NCBI RefSeq assembly: GCF_039655865.1 | Contig: NZ_JBBYXL010000016.1 | Location: forward strand, 51,260-115,259 | Direction of reading: 5' to 3' | Length of the DNA: 64,000 nt | DNA from: Prosthecobacter sp. SYSU 5D2 | GTDB taxonomy: Bacteria; Verrucomicrobiota; Verrucomicrobiia; Verrucomicrobiales; Verrucomicrobiaceae | Shown: positions 1-8,593 of the stretch, piece after piece | Numbering within the stretch: position 1 is the first letter of the stretch | How the letters are laid out: each line of letters opens with the position of its first letter | Notes under the pieces: generated by a model | Told to the model about the DNA's origin: nothing | Databases searched by the model: none | The model's input: the letters and a program-made list of their open reading frames with translations, nothing else | Program-made: the position numbers and the translations under genes

Positions 1-856
<856 letters not shown>

Positions 857-865
857 GCCGTCAAC

Positions 866-1237
866 ATGCATGAGGAAATCCAAGGCCTCTGGTTCTGTCC
901 CTCTCCGGAAGTGCCTGGAGAGCTGGACTATTACCACTTCGATACTTCCGGCAAGGTGGTCACTTTCACTCCCTTACCTCCGGAGCTGGGTCTGGGCCGT
1001 CAGTTGATGGCAATCGCCTACCGGACCGAGCCGGAGGGCGAAACCGGCTTTAGATTACGTTTAAGATCTCAGGATTCCTGGCAGCACATGCAATACCATC
1101 TGGTCTCTGGACTGTTGACCATCTATGATGATCGCGGCCATGAATGGAAATTCTCCCAAGTCCCCGAAACTGAAATCCCGCCGTGGTTTGAAGAGCGTCT
1201 CACTGAGGAGCACCGAAAGCTGGAGGAGCGTCTGTAG
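866..1237 (+). CDS. Hypothetical protein, 123 aa
   Basis: I do not recognise this protein. It is small, soluble and has no signal peptide or membrane segment. It starts MHEEIQGLWFCPSP, is rich in aromatic and acidic residues, has a beta-rich look through its middle, and ends in a charged helical stretch (ERLTEEHRKLEERL). The ATG lies ten bases after the duplicated serS tail, and the stop lies nine bases before the left terminal repeat of the IS remnant, so the gene sits between two mobile or repetitive elements. Codon usage is somewhat less GC-biased than in neighbouring genes. The coding call rests mainly on frame length and plausible composition. Confidence 0.55.
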   Translation: MHEEIQGLWFCPSPEVPGELDYYHFDTSGKVVTFTPLPPELGLGRQLMAIAYRTEPEGETGFRLRLRSQDSWQHMQYHLVSGLLTIYDDRGHEWKFSQVPETEIPPWFEERLTEEHRKLEERL

Positions 1238-1246
1238 CAAAGAGTG

Positions 1247-1746
1247 GTGTAAAGTCTGTTCTGTAAAATTGGTTCGGCCTTGACTGCGCCCCGATAACAG
1301 GGTGTGCAGCTCGGTCACGCCAACGGGTTCAAGCCCAAAACCCTTGCCACACGCATGGGCCAGGTCGAACTGCGCATCCCTCAGGTGCGCCATGGCGGCC
1401 TGCTGGTGGACTGCGCCGTGCTCATCGCCATCGGCATGGATGGCAAACGCACCATCCTGGGCGTCAGCGACGCTCACCCAGGTATCGGCGGCACGTCAGG
1501 CCGTCTTCCCCGCCGTGCCCTGGTCCCGCGTCGCGTGCGGGACCAGCTCCATCTGCAACAGAGCGCACAGGCCTATGTGCCGCGTCTGGAGATGCGCAGT
1601 TCGGCTCATGGAAGTGGCCATGCGCCATGGTGCCCTGGGTTATGAGGCAATGGGCCTCCCCCTTCCCTTTTCCAATTTCCGCTTCGGTGTCTTTATTTTA
1701 TGAGGCAACGCGCCTGATCGACACTTTTACAGAATAAACTTTGCAC
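1247..1746. mobile_element. Decayed, internally deleted IS256-family element with terminal inverted repeats
   Basis: The left end 1247-1268 and the right end 1725-1746 are inverted copies that match at 19 of 22 positions and share a perfect core (TTCTGTAAAA at 1259-1268; TTTTACAGAA at 1725-1734). Between them lie fragments of an IS256/Mutator-type transposase. A complete IS256-family element is roughly 1.3 kb, so about 800 bp has been lost. I see no clear target-site duplication immediately outside the repeats. The element cannot move by itself but could in principle be mobilised in trans by a related transposase. Confidence 0.8.
1304..1650 (+). pseudogene. IS256-family transposase remnant
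   Basis: One frame reads HANGFKPKTLATRMGQVELR and IPQVRHG, the typical N-terminal block of IS256 transposases. It jumps through an internal deletion to VDCAVLIAIGMDGKRTILGV, which belongs to the DDE core. It then shifts frame for ARQAVFPAVPWSR and back for HLQQSAQAYVPR. In intact proteins these last pieces form one continuous VFP-x-VPWQRCQFHLQxNAQAYVP block. With at least two frameshifts, an internal deletion and no C-terminal third, the gene cannot make an active transposase. Boundaries are approximate. Confidence 0.85.
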
Positions 1747-1821
1747 GGCCTGTCAGCCATGCATGCTGAAAGAGCTGGAATGTGCCGGACATTAGCAATG
1801 CGAATCTCTTTCTCAATCTGT

Positions 1822-1855
1822 TCCTGTAAATCCTGCCCATCCTGCAATCCTGTCG
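1822..1855. repeat. Short TCCTG tandem repeat
   Basis: Four TCCTG units lie at 1822, 1831, 1840 and 1848, with 8-9 base spacing, in the leader upstream of the sugar dehydrogenase. They are noncoding if the dehydrogenase starts at 1933. I found only this one cluster in the window. Confidence 0.6.
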
Positions 1856-1932
1856 AAAATCCGGGCTTCTCCCTACGTTTTGTCTCTTCCCAAAGTCTGC
1901 GTTTTGCCTCAATCTCCCATCTCTCTCTCTTC

Positions 1933-3120
1933 ATGAAACTCGTCTCCCTTCTCACCTCCGGTCTTCTCCTGGCCAGCAGCGCCCTGGCGCAGGATACCGT
2001 CAAGCTCACCCGCATCTATGAGAACCTGGAGACGAAGTTTCCCATCGCAGTCGTAATCCCGCCGGATGACAGCCAGCGCCAGTTCCTGGCCCTCCAGCGC
2101 GGCCAGATCCTGATCTTGCCGGAGGACGAAAAAGCCGCCGAGGCCAAGACCTTCCTGGACCTCAGCAGCCGCAACATGGAGGCCGACAACGGCAAGTTTG
2201 AAGAAGGCCTCAACGGCCTGGCCTTTCACCCCAAGTTCAAGGAGAACGGCCTCTTTTACCTCTGCTACACCCTGCAGAAGCCCAAGCGCCTGGTGGTCAC
2301 GGAAATGAAAGTCAGCGCCGATGGCAACAAGGCCGATGAAAGCACCGAGCGCACCCTCCTGGAGATCCCGCTGATCAACTGGAACCACCACGGCGGAAAC
2401 ATCCTCTTCGGCCCCGACGGCTACCTTTACATCGGTGTGGGGGACACCTCCAAGCGAAACGACGAGCAGCGCATGGCCCAGCTCAATGCCGTCCTCGTCG
2501 GCAAGGTCCTGCGCATTGACGTGGACAGCCGCGAATACAACAACGCTTACGGCATCCCCTCCGACAACCCCTTTGCCGACGGCGTCAACGCCCAGCCGCA
2601 GGTCTATGCCTACGGCATCCGCAACCCCTGGGGCCTGCACTTTGACGGCCAGGGCCGCTTCTGGCTGGCCGATGTCGGCCAGGATCTTTGGGAAGAGATC
2701 AACTGGATCGTCAAAGGCGGAAACTACGGCTGGAGCTACCGCGAAGGCTCCCGCACCTTCCCCCTGCGCCCAGACCCCGCCCCGTCCGAGATCAACCTCA
2801 TTGACCCCATCCACGAATACCACCACGGCGACGGACTCAGCATCACCGGCGGCGTCACTTACATCGGCAATGCCCTGCCTGAGCTCAAAGGAGCCTATGT
2901 CTATGGCGACTTCGTTTTGGGTAAAATCTGGGCTCTGCGAGTGGACAATGATGGCAAAGTGCAGAGTAACGACCTCCTTTACACAAGCCCGCAGACCGCT
3001 GCCAACGATCCCAAAAAGAAGCCCAGCGTTCACATGAAGCCCACCGCCTTCTGCTACGATGCCAAGGGTGAAATGCTCGTCCTGGACTGGAACGGCGCCA
3101 TCCATCGCCTCAGCAAATAA
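1933..3120 (+). CDS. Secreted PQQ-dependent sugar dehydrogenase-like protein (GSDH family)
   Basis: This is a six-bladed propeller of the glucose/sorbosone dehydrogenase family, which oxidises aldoses in the periplasm using pyrroloquinoline quinone. The ATG at 1933 gives a clean signal peptide (MKLVSLLTSGLLLASSALAQ) and 395 residues, about the family length; the frame is open further upstream, but that stretch contains the TCCTG repeat and a non-signal N-terminus. Diagnostic motifs are GLAFHPKF, the HHGG block near residues 152-155 containing the likely catalytic His, GPDGYLYIGVGD, and YGIRNPWGLHF. No PQQ biosynthesis gene is in the window, so cofactor use and substrate are inferred from the family. 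Confidence 0.9.
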   Translation: MKLVSLLTSGLLLASSALAQDTVKLTRIYENLETKFPIAVVIPPDDSQRQFLALQRGQILILPEDEKAAEAKTFLDLSSRNMEADNGKFEEGLNGLAFHPKFKENGLFYLCYTLQKPKRLVVTEMKVSADGNKADESTERTLLEIPLINWNHHGGNILFGPDGYLYIGVGDTSKRNDEQRMAQLNAVLVGKVLRIDVDSREYNNAYGIPSDNPFADGVNAQPQVYAYGIRNPWGLHFDGQGRFWLADVGQDLWEEINWIVKGGNYGWSYREGSRTFPLRPDPAPSEINLIDPIHEYHHGDGLSITGGVTYIGNALPELKGAYVYGDFVLGKIWALRVDNDGKVQSNDLLYTSPQTAANDPKKKPSVHMKPTAFCYDAKGEMLVLDWNGAIHRLSK

Positions 3121-3161
3121 GCCAGCGAAACCCGCTTCTCCGGCCCCCTTTTTCCCGAACC

Positions 3162-4292
3162 ATGTCCGATCTGATCTCCGCCGCCGCCGATCTCAAGCCC
3201 ACCACCACCTGGCAGGAAACCGTCTGGGCCTATACCCCGGAAGAATCCCTGGTGGACCACAGCAGCAAGGCCCGCCTCTGCGTGGCCACCCTGCTGCCCT
3301 TCAAGGACCAAAAGCCGGACTGGGACGGCTTTTCCAAAAGCATCCGCTGGATGCAGCAGTGCGGTGAATATTATGGCGTGGAAATGGTCTTCGTATTGAA
3401 TGCGGATACCGGCTATATTTTTGACCTCAGCAACGAGCTATACGCAGAAGTATTGAAGCGCTTCCGCGCCGAGTTCCCCTCGCAGAAGTTCATCGCCGGC
3501 GTCACTGCTCGCGGTGCAGAAAAGGACGACATTTTCAAAGCCGAGCGCTACTGGCCCCTGCTGGACATTGCCCAGAGCCATGACAATGGCGAGATGATGA
3601 TCATGACCTCCCGGCTGCTGAACATCCTGGAGCCGGAAGCCCGCCGTGATGCCTATTTTGAGATCGCCGAGCACATCACCCACCCCGCCATCGCCCATGC
3701 TCTGGAGCCGTCCTTTGTCCCCTGGGCCAGCCCGTATGAACCCTGGCTGCTGCACGAAATCGCCAATCATCCGAAGTATGTCGGTGGCAAAATCAGCACC
3801 CTGGACGAGCCGCACTTCCTTTACTGGGCCGCCATGTGCAAGGACCTGAACCTGCCCTTCGCCCCCCACAGCGGCGATGACTACGGCATCCCCACCGCCA
3901 TCCGCCTGGGCCTGCCCCTGCTCATCGGTGCCGGCGTCAGCGCCTGCCCGCTCATCTGCGCCGCCCGCGACATGTGGCTGCTGGACAGCGTCGCAGACAA
4001 GAAGTTCAAGACTGGCAGCGGCCGCTTCGATACCCGCGTCTATAAGCTCTTCGAGGCCTTCCAGTCCTTCGAAGACCTCGTCTTCCGCCTGGATGACCGC
4101 ATGAGCGCCGCCCCGTATAAACACAGCACCGCCCATGTGCTGCACCACCTCGGCCTCATCGAAGCCCCCGAATCCCATCCAGACTGCAAAGACCTCCGTG
4201 GCAGCGACGAAGCCCTGCGCATGGAAGAGGCTATGCGCCGCCCCCTCCGTGTGGCCAAACGCCTGGGTATCCCCTATTTCGCACGTAAATAG
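3162..4292 (+). CDS. Dihydrodipicolinate synthase-family aldolase
   Basis: This 376-residue protein reads as a DapA-like class I aldolase (TIM barrel), longer than the roughly 300 residues of DapA. It has no signal peptide. The sequence HPKYVGGKIST places a likely Schiff-base lysine near residue 210 after a beta strand, and GAGVSACPLICAARDMW matches the C-terminal barrel region of the superfamily. Members fused or adjacent to sugar-acid genes cleave or form pyruvate adducts, but the substrate here cannot be read from sequence. It follows the secreted sugar dehydrogenase by 41 bases on the same strand, so co-transcription and a role in sugar-acid catabolism are plausible inferences. Confidence 0.75.
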   Translation: MSDLISAAADLKPTTTWQETVWAYTPEESLVDHSSKARLCVATLLPFKDQKPDWDGFSKSIRWMQQCGEYYGVEMVFVLNADTGYIFDLSNELYAEVLKRFRAEFPSQKFIAGVTARGAEKDDIFKAERYWPLLDIAQSHDNGEMMIMTSRLLNILEPEARRDAYFEIAEHITHPAIAHALEPSFVPWASPYEPWLLHEIANHPKYVGGKISTLDEPHFLYWAAMCKDLNLPFAPHSGDDYGIPTAIRLGLPLLIGAGVSACPLICAARDMWLLDSVADKKFKTGSGRFDTRVYKLFEAFQSFEDLVFRLDDRMSAAPYKHSTAHVLHHLGLIEAPESHPDCKDLRGSDEALRMEEAMRRPLRVAKRLGIPYFARK

Positions 4293-4421
4293 CAGCCCGC
4301 TGAGAAGTGGCCGCACCTAGCGCAGCGCCGCAAAGCGAATCCCAGCGCGGAAAGCCGGGGCGAAGCCGAAAACGTCCCTGGCACACCCGCCGCCGCACCC
4401 CAATTCGAATTTTAAATGAAG

Positions 4422-4460
4422 ACAGGTTGTCTAACCTGTTGAGCGCAGTTCGCTGCGCTC
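4422..4460. promoter_or_regulatory. Two adjacent hairpins, the second with a UUCG tetraloop
   Basis: ACAGGTT-GTCT-AACCTGT (4422-4439) is followed one base later by GAGCGCAG-TTCG-CTGCGCTC (4441-4460). The second is a perfect 8-bp stem closing a UUCG loop, an unusually stable RNA fold. No T-run follows, so these are not typical intrinsic terminators. They sit 24 bases before the lipoprotein ATG at 4484 and could act in its leader or as a transcript end for the aldolase gene upstream. Confidence 0.6.
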
Positions 4461-4483
4461 ATGAACCCCCATTCTAAATTCTT

Positions 4484-4867
4484 ATGAAAGCGAAAATTCA
4501 CCATCTTATGGCCCTGGCCACGGTGGGTCTGGCGCTGACCCTTAGCTCCTGCGTCAGCCCTTATGCAGGCCCGCATGAACGCGACGGTGCCGTCATCGGC
4601 GCGGTCGGTGGCGGTGCTCTGGGTGCCATCATCGGCAACCAAAGTGGCCGTCCGCTCGAAGGGGCCGCCATTGGCGGTGCCCTGGGTGCCTTAGCCGGTT
4701 CCTCCATCGGGGCCAGTCAGGACCGGCGCTACTATCATCGCGGCGGCTACGGTTACAGCCGTCCCGTTTACTATCGCGGCGGTCCCCGCTATAGCCCTTA
4801 TCGCGGCAGCTACTACCGCTCTGGCTATAGCTACGGCCACCGTGGATACCACCCTGGTTACTGGTAA
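4484..4867 (+). CDS. Glycine-zipper lipoprotein (first of a tandem pair)
   Basis: This 127-residue protein has a lipoprotein signal ending LALTLSSC, so it should be lipid-anchored in the envelope. Residues about 35-80 are a glycine-zipper segment (GGGALGAIIGNQSGRPLEGA, then GGALGALAGS), a hairpin of two closely packed helices found in outer-membrane-associated proteins. The C-terminus is a tyrosine/arginine/glycine-rich low-complexity tail. The next gene is a paralogue with the same lipobox and zipper but a different tail. Function is unknown; a structural or stress-related envelope role is the usual guess for the family. Confidence 0.85.
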   Translation: MKAKIHHLMALATVGLALTLSSCVSPYAGPHERDGAVIGAVGGGALGAIIGNQSGRPLEGAAIGGALGALAGSSIGASQDRRYYHRGGYGYSRPVYYRGGPRYSPYRGSYYRSGYSYGHRGYHPGYW

Positions 4868-5008
4868 TGCCCTTCTGTCGTTCCTCGGGACGGCAGATGT
4901 CCCTGACGGGAGGTTTTGAAACTTTTTTACTGAGCTTCGAATACTTCCCGTCAGCGGGCGTCTATGCGTTTGTGCGTGCTATTCGCCCGCATGACCCCCC
5001 TCACTACC

Positions 5009-5443
5009 ATGAACAGAATCCTTCGTTATTTGGCAGCCGTCGGCACCCTGGGTTTGGGCCTGAGTCTGACTTCATGTGTGACCCCTTATCCCGGTCCTAA
5101 TGAACATATGGGAGGCGTCGCCGGAGCCATTGGAGGCGGTGCGTTAGGGGCCATCATTGGCAACCAAAGCGGGCGCCCGCTTGAAGGAGCCGCCATCGGC
5201 GGTGCCCTGGGTGCTCTGGCTGGATCCGCCATTGGGGCCAGCAATGATCAATACTATGGCTACCGTCAGCCCGTCGTTTATCGCCGCCCGGTCGTCATAG
5301 CACCCCGGCCCGTATTCGCCCCGGCACCAGTGCTATACGGCCCCCGGCCCTTCGGCCCCAGCTTCGTCGCCACCACCGGGTACCATTATGGGCCCGGCAT
5401 CGGTTACCGTCGTGGCTTTGGCTCTGGTCCATATTGCTGGTAG
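5009..5443 (+). CDS. Glycine-zipper lipoprotein (second of a tandem pair)
   Basis: This is a paralogue of the preceding gene, 144 residues from the ATG at 5009, which gives a good lipoprotein signal ending GLSLTSC. An in-frame GTG at 4964 and ATG at 4991 would add residues without signal character, so they are less likely. The glycine-zipper block (GGGALGAIIGNQSGRPLEGA) is identical to that of its neighbour at protein level, whereas the codons differ at many third positions, so the similarity reflects selection rather than recent duplication. The tail is rich in proline, tyrosine and valine and is unrelated to the neighbour's tail. Confidence 0.85.
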   Translation: MNRILRYLAAVGTLGLGLSLTSCVTPYPGPNEHMGGVAGAIGGGALGAIIGNQSGRPLEGAAIGGALGALAGSAIGASNDQYYGYRQPVVYRRPVVIAPRPVFAPAPVLYGPRPFGPSFVATTGYHYGPGIGYRRGFGSGPYCW

Positions 5444-5486
5444 GCAATGGATGGAATAGACGGGTCTCAGACTCCGTTCTGGTACC

Positions 5487-6566
5487 ATGCGACCTGCCCA
5501 TACTTTCCTCGCCGTCCTTGCCACCCTGTTGACCAGCTTCGCGGGGGCCAGTGAGATCCGGGTCTATGTGTCTGAAAGCGGGGACAAGCGCATCGCCGTT
5601 TATACCCTGGATGAAGCGACTGGCGACCTCACCCGCAACGGTGCCATGGACTTGCCAGGCGCACCAGGCAGCCTAGCTGTCAGCCAGGACCAGCGGCATC
5701 TCTATGCCGCTGTGCGCAGCACCCGCCAGTTCGCCTCATTGGCGATTGATCCTGCCACCGGCCTGCTCGCGGAGCCTGTCCTGACCCCTCCCGGCATCAA
5801 TGCCGCCTATGTGCATGTGGACAAAACCGGCCGCTGGCTGCTGGCCGCCTCCTACAGTGAGGGCATGGTCTCCCTGAGCAAGATCACCCAGGGCGTCATT
5901 GACGGCGCGCCGGTGCTGACCATGGAGACCGGCAAGAAGGCCCACAGCATCCAGACCGATGCCGCCAACCGCTTCGCTTTTGTGCCCCATGTGGGGGAGC
6001 TGAACAAGGTGGAGCAGCTCCGCTTTGATGCCGCCGCCGGCACCCTCAGGCCGAACACACCGCCCGCCCTGCCGGGAGGCGAAGGGGAAGGTCCGCGCCA
6101 CATGCAGTTTCACCCCAACGGGCGCTGGGCCTACTTCGTTAACGAACAGGGAAAAAGCGTGACCCTGTGCGACTACAACGCGGAAACCGGCACCTTGAAA
6201 AGCCGCCAGTCCGTTTCCACCATCCCGGCAGACTGGGACAAAACCAAGGGCTCGTGCGCGGACATTCATGTGAGTGCCGATGGCCGTTTTGTCTATGCCT
6301 CCAATCGCGGCCATGACAGTCTGGCCGTCTTTTCCATCCATCCGGAGACCGGGGAGCTGACCTCCCATGGCCAGACGCCGACGGAAAAGACCCCGCGTTC
6401 CTTTTGCTTGGTGCCAGGAGGAGAAAACTATGTCATCTCGGCGGGCGAGGGCTCCAATCGCCTCATCGTCTTCCGCCGCGATGCTAAGACAGGCGCCCTC
6501 ACTCCGCTGAAGACCTATGACTGCGGCAAAGGCCCGGCCTGGGTCACTGCTGTAAAGTTTGACTGA
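5487..6566 (+). CDS. Exported lactonase-family beta-propeller (6-phosphogluconolactonase-like)
   Basis: This is a 359-residue seven-bladed propeller of the YbhE/Pgl lactonase family. The N-terminus MRPAHTFLAVLATLLTSFAG is a signal peptide, so the protein acts outside the cytoplasm, unlike the sugar-phosphate enzyme of E. coli. Repeated blade signatures are visible (YTLDEATGDL, FSIHPETGELTSHG, FRRDAKTGALTPL), along with the family block GPRHMQFHPNGRWAYFVNE. Substrates of exported members are mostly untested. Given the secreted sugar dehydrogenase at 1933, hydrolysis of sugar lactones in the periplasm is an attractive but unproven link. Confidence 0.85.
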   Translation: MRPAHTFLAVLATLLTSFAGASEIRVYVSESGDKRIAVYTLDEATGDLTRNGAMDLPGAPGSLAVSQDQRHLYAAVRSTRQFASLAIDPATGLLAEPVLTPPGINAAYVHVDKTGRWLLAASYSEGMVSLSKITQGVIDGAPVLTMETGKKAHSIQTDAANRFAFVPHVGELNKVEQLRFDAAAGTLRPNTPPALPGGEGEGPRHMQFHPNGRWAYFVNEQGKSVTLCDYNAETGTLKSRQSVSTIPADWDKTKGSCADIHVSADGRFVYASNRGHDSLAVFSIHPETGELTSHGQTPTEKTPRSFCLVPGGENYVISAGEGSNRLIVFRRDAKTGALTPLKTYDCGKGPAWVTAVKFD

Positions 6567-6612
6567 GCCTTATACCTGCCCCTTCACCTCCTCATTTCAT
6601 CTGCTAAACCAT

Positions 6613-7410
6613 ATGCGCTTTATCCTCTTCTTGGCCTTGGTCAGCATCACTTTCAGTATGAAGGCGGCGGAGCCTGCACCGGTGCTGCGGGTGCTGTGTT
6701 ACAACATTCATTATGGCCAGGGCATGGACGGAAAGTATGACCTGGAGCGCTTGGCCAAAGTCATCACGGCGGCCAAGCCGGACCTTGTGGCGCTGCAGGA
6801 GGTGGATGTGGTGGTGCGCCGCTCCGGCCAGGTGCACCAGGCTCAGAAGCTGGGGGAGCTGACCGGCATGGCGGTGCGCTTCGGTCCCACGCAGCACTAT
6901 GAAGGCGGTCTGTATGGAAATGCCATCCTGACCCGCCTGCCCATCCTGGATGAGCTCATCCACCCCCTGCCTTATACGGAGGCCACGCCGGAGCGGCAGA
7001 CCTACCCGCGTGGGGCCATCGCCCTGAAGGTGCAGGCACCGGACGGGCAGCCGCTGCGGTTCATCAGCACGCACTTTCAGCATAACCTGCCGGAGGACCG
7101 GGTGGCCCAGGCCAAGGCGGTGAACCAGCTCTTCGCCGCAGAAGGCGACACCCTGCGCACAATCCTTGCCGGGGACTTCAATGCCACGCCTGAGGCCGAG
7201 CCCATCACCATTCTCACAGAGCGGTGGACCCATGCTCTGGATGCGGAAAAGGCTCCCTCCTCCCCCTCCGTGCAACCGCGCGCGCGTATAGATTATATCT
7301 TTTACCGCCCGCAGACCCGCTTCCGCCTGCTTAGCAGCGAGGTCATCCCGGATGCCATGGCCTCCGACCATCGCCCTGTGCTGGCCACCTTTGAAATCCT
7401 GACCCAGTAG
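6613..7410 (+). CDS. Exported endonuclease/exonuclease/phosphatase-family hydrolase
   Basis: This metal-dependent EEP-fold phosphodiesterase has 265 residues. The ATG at 6613 gives a signal peptide (MRFILFLALVSITFSMKAA); the in-frame GTG at 6559 would overlap the lactonase stop and place non-signal residues first. All core motifs are intact: LCYNIHYG, LVALQEVD (metal-binding Glu), ISTHF, LAGDFNATP, RIDYIF and SDHRPVLATF (catalytic Asp-His). Family members cut DNA, phosphoinositides, sphingomyelin or other phosphodiesters, and the substrate here is not evident. Forty-six bases separate it from the lactonase gene, so the two probably share a transcript. Confidence 0.9.
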   Translation: MRFILFLALVSITFSMKAAEPAPVLRVLCYNIHYGQGMDGKYDLERLAKVITAAKPDLVALQEVDVVVRRSGQVHQAQKLGELTGMAVRFGPTQHYEGGLYGNAILTRLPILDELIHPLPYTEATPERQTYPRGAIALKVQAPDGQPLRFISTHFQHNLPEDRVAQAKAVNQLFAAEGDTLRTILAGDFNATPEAEPITILTERWTHALDAEKAPSSPSVQPRARIDYIFYRPQTRFRLLSSEVIPDAMASDHRPVLATFEILTQ

Positions 7411-7424
7411 TCCAAGGCCATCAT

Positions 7425-8345
7425 TCAGTATCGCTTGAAGATGATTTTCAGTGAGGTGTGCTTCAAGATCTCTAATTGTTCCGGGTTCAGGAAAGCCGCT
7501 GCCCTTTGGAGGTATCCCGCGTCGAGTTCGTATTCGCCAGTTGCGATTTGTGCAGCGGTCGGGCTTGGGGTGCTGCGTTTGACAGGTTTGGACGACCTCT
7601 CCTGGCGGATGTCGGCCATCAGCCCCATGAGCTGGTCCCGCTGCTCCAGAGTCAGAGAGGCACCGGCGGAGTCAAAGCTGCCCATAGCGATTTGAACCAG
7701 CCCGCGCTCACCCTTGCTGTTTTCCCAGATTTGAAAGGCCTTGAAGTCCTCTTCATTGTTGAGGAAATGCCGGATGGCCTCGTCGGACTTCTTGCGGCTG
7801 GCAGTCATCTCCTTGGACAGGGCGTTGCGTTCCTCTTTGGAAAGACCGGGCTGGGTCATCTTCGCCATGTTCTCCCCCTGGATGGTTAGGCGCTCCTTGA
7901 GCAGGTGGCGGAAGCTCTCCAGCTCCGGCCCCGCCAGGCCGAAATCCTTGATCAGTTTTCCATAGGTGATGTCAATCTGGCCGATCTCCGTCTGAACCCT
8001 TTTTTCATGATAGGCGGCCAAGTCGAAGTTTCGTTTCGTGTCCGTGTTTCCGCCAGAGGCGGCCGTTACCTGGGGGTCGCTGCGCATCCCGCCGCCCGCC
8101 GAGGTGGCGGCGGTTTTCTCCGCCGCTTCGGCCAGCGCATCTGCCTTTTTTTCTGCCGCCAGGGCGGTGGTTTTGAGTTTGTCATGCTCGGCCTTGAGGG
8201 CCGTGTGCTCCTGCCGGATCTGGCGCAGTTCATTCTCAAGTTCCTGCACTCTTTCAGCCATCGGGCTTGGCTGGGAGGTATAGATGCCAGCGCTCCCGGC
8301 GATCATCACGAGGGCTCCCACGGTATAGAGACTTGTGCGTTTCAT
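7425..8345 (-). CDS. Hypothetical membrane-anchored coiled-coil protein
   Basis: I do not recognise this 306-residue protein. It begins with a short signal or anchor (YTVGALVMIAGSAGIY), then a coiled coil over about residues 30-78 (ERVQELENELRQIRQEHTAL). A Gly/Ser/Thr-rich linker follows, and then a mostly helical charged domain to the C-terminus. The architecture resembles verrucomicrobial periplasmic helical proteins of unknown role. It converges on the endonuclease/phosphatase gene, with only 14 bases between the stops, and diverges from the L,D-transpeptidase gene across roughly 250 bases. Confidence 0.75.
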   Translation of the reverse strand: MKRTSLYTVGALVMIAGSAGIYTSQPSPMAERVQELENELRQIRQEHTALKAEHDKLKTTALAAEKKADALAEAAEKTAATSAGGGMRSDPQVTAASGGNTDTKRNFDLAAYHEKRVQTEIGQIDITYGKLIKDFGLAGPELESFRHLLKERLTIQGENMAKMTQPGLSKEERNALSKEMTASRKKSDEAIRHFLNNEEDFKAFQIWENSKGERGLVQIAMGSFDSAGASLTLEQRDQLMGLMADIRQERSSKPVKRSTPSPTAAQIATGEYELDAGYLQRAAAFLNPEQLEILKHTSLKIIFKRY

Positions 8346-8593
8346 CTTGGATGACAGTCTGATGTTGGCGTTGCTAAAACCGCCTGAAGATTAACAAAAA
8401 CCTGCATTGGCAGGCAAGCCCATTATATTCGACTGGTTAGGCAGCATTGATGAGCAGACCGAATCCATGTTTTGCACGGGGTATAAATTCCGAGGTCCGC
8501 CCCTTGACCAACGGACATAATCCCGTGATTTATAAGGACTCCAAAAACGGCCATCCTCTCCCTCTCAAGCTCCCCCGGTGGAATCCGTTACCC

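Noticed and set aside
1235..1755. Target-site duplication around the IS256 remnant
   Set aside because: The eight or nine bases on either side of the terminal repeats do not match.
1909..3105. 398-codon open frame antisense to the sugar dehydrogenase
   Set aside because: It is the mirror of a high-GC gene with clear GSDH motifs; the antisense translation is Val/Gly/Asp-rich with no family signature.
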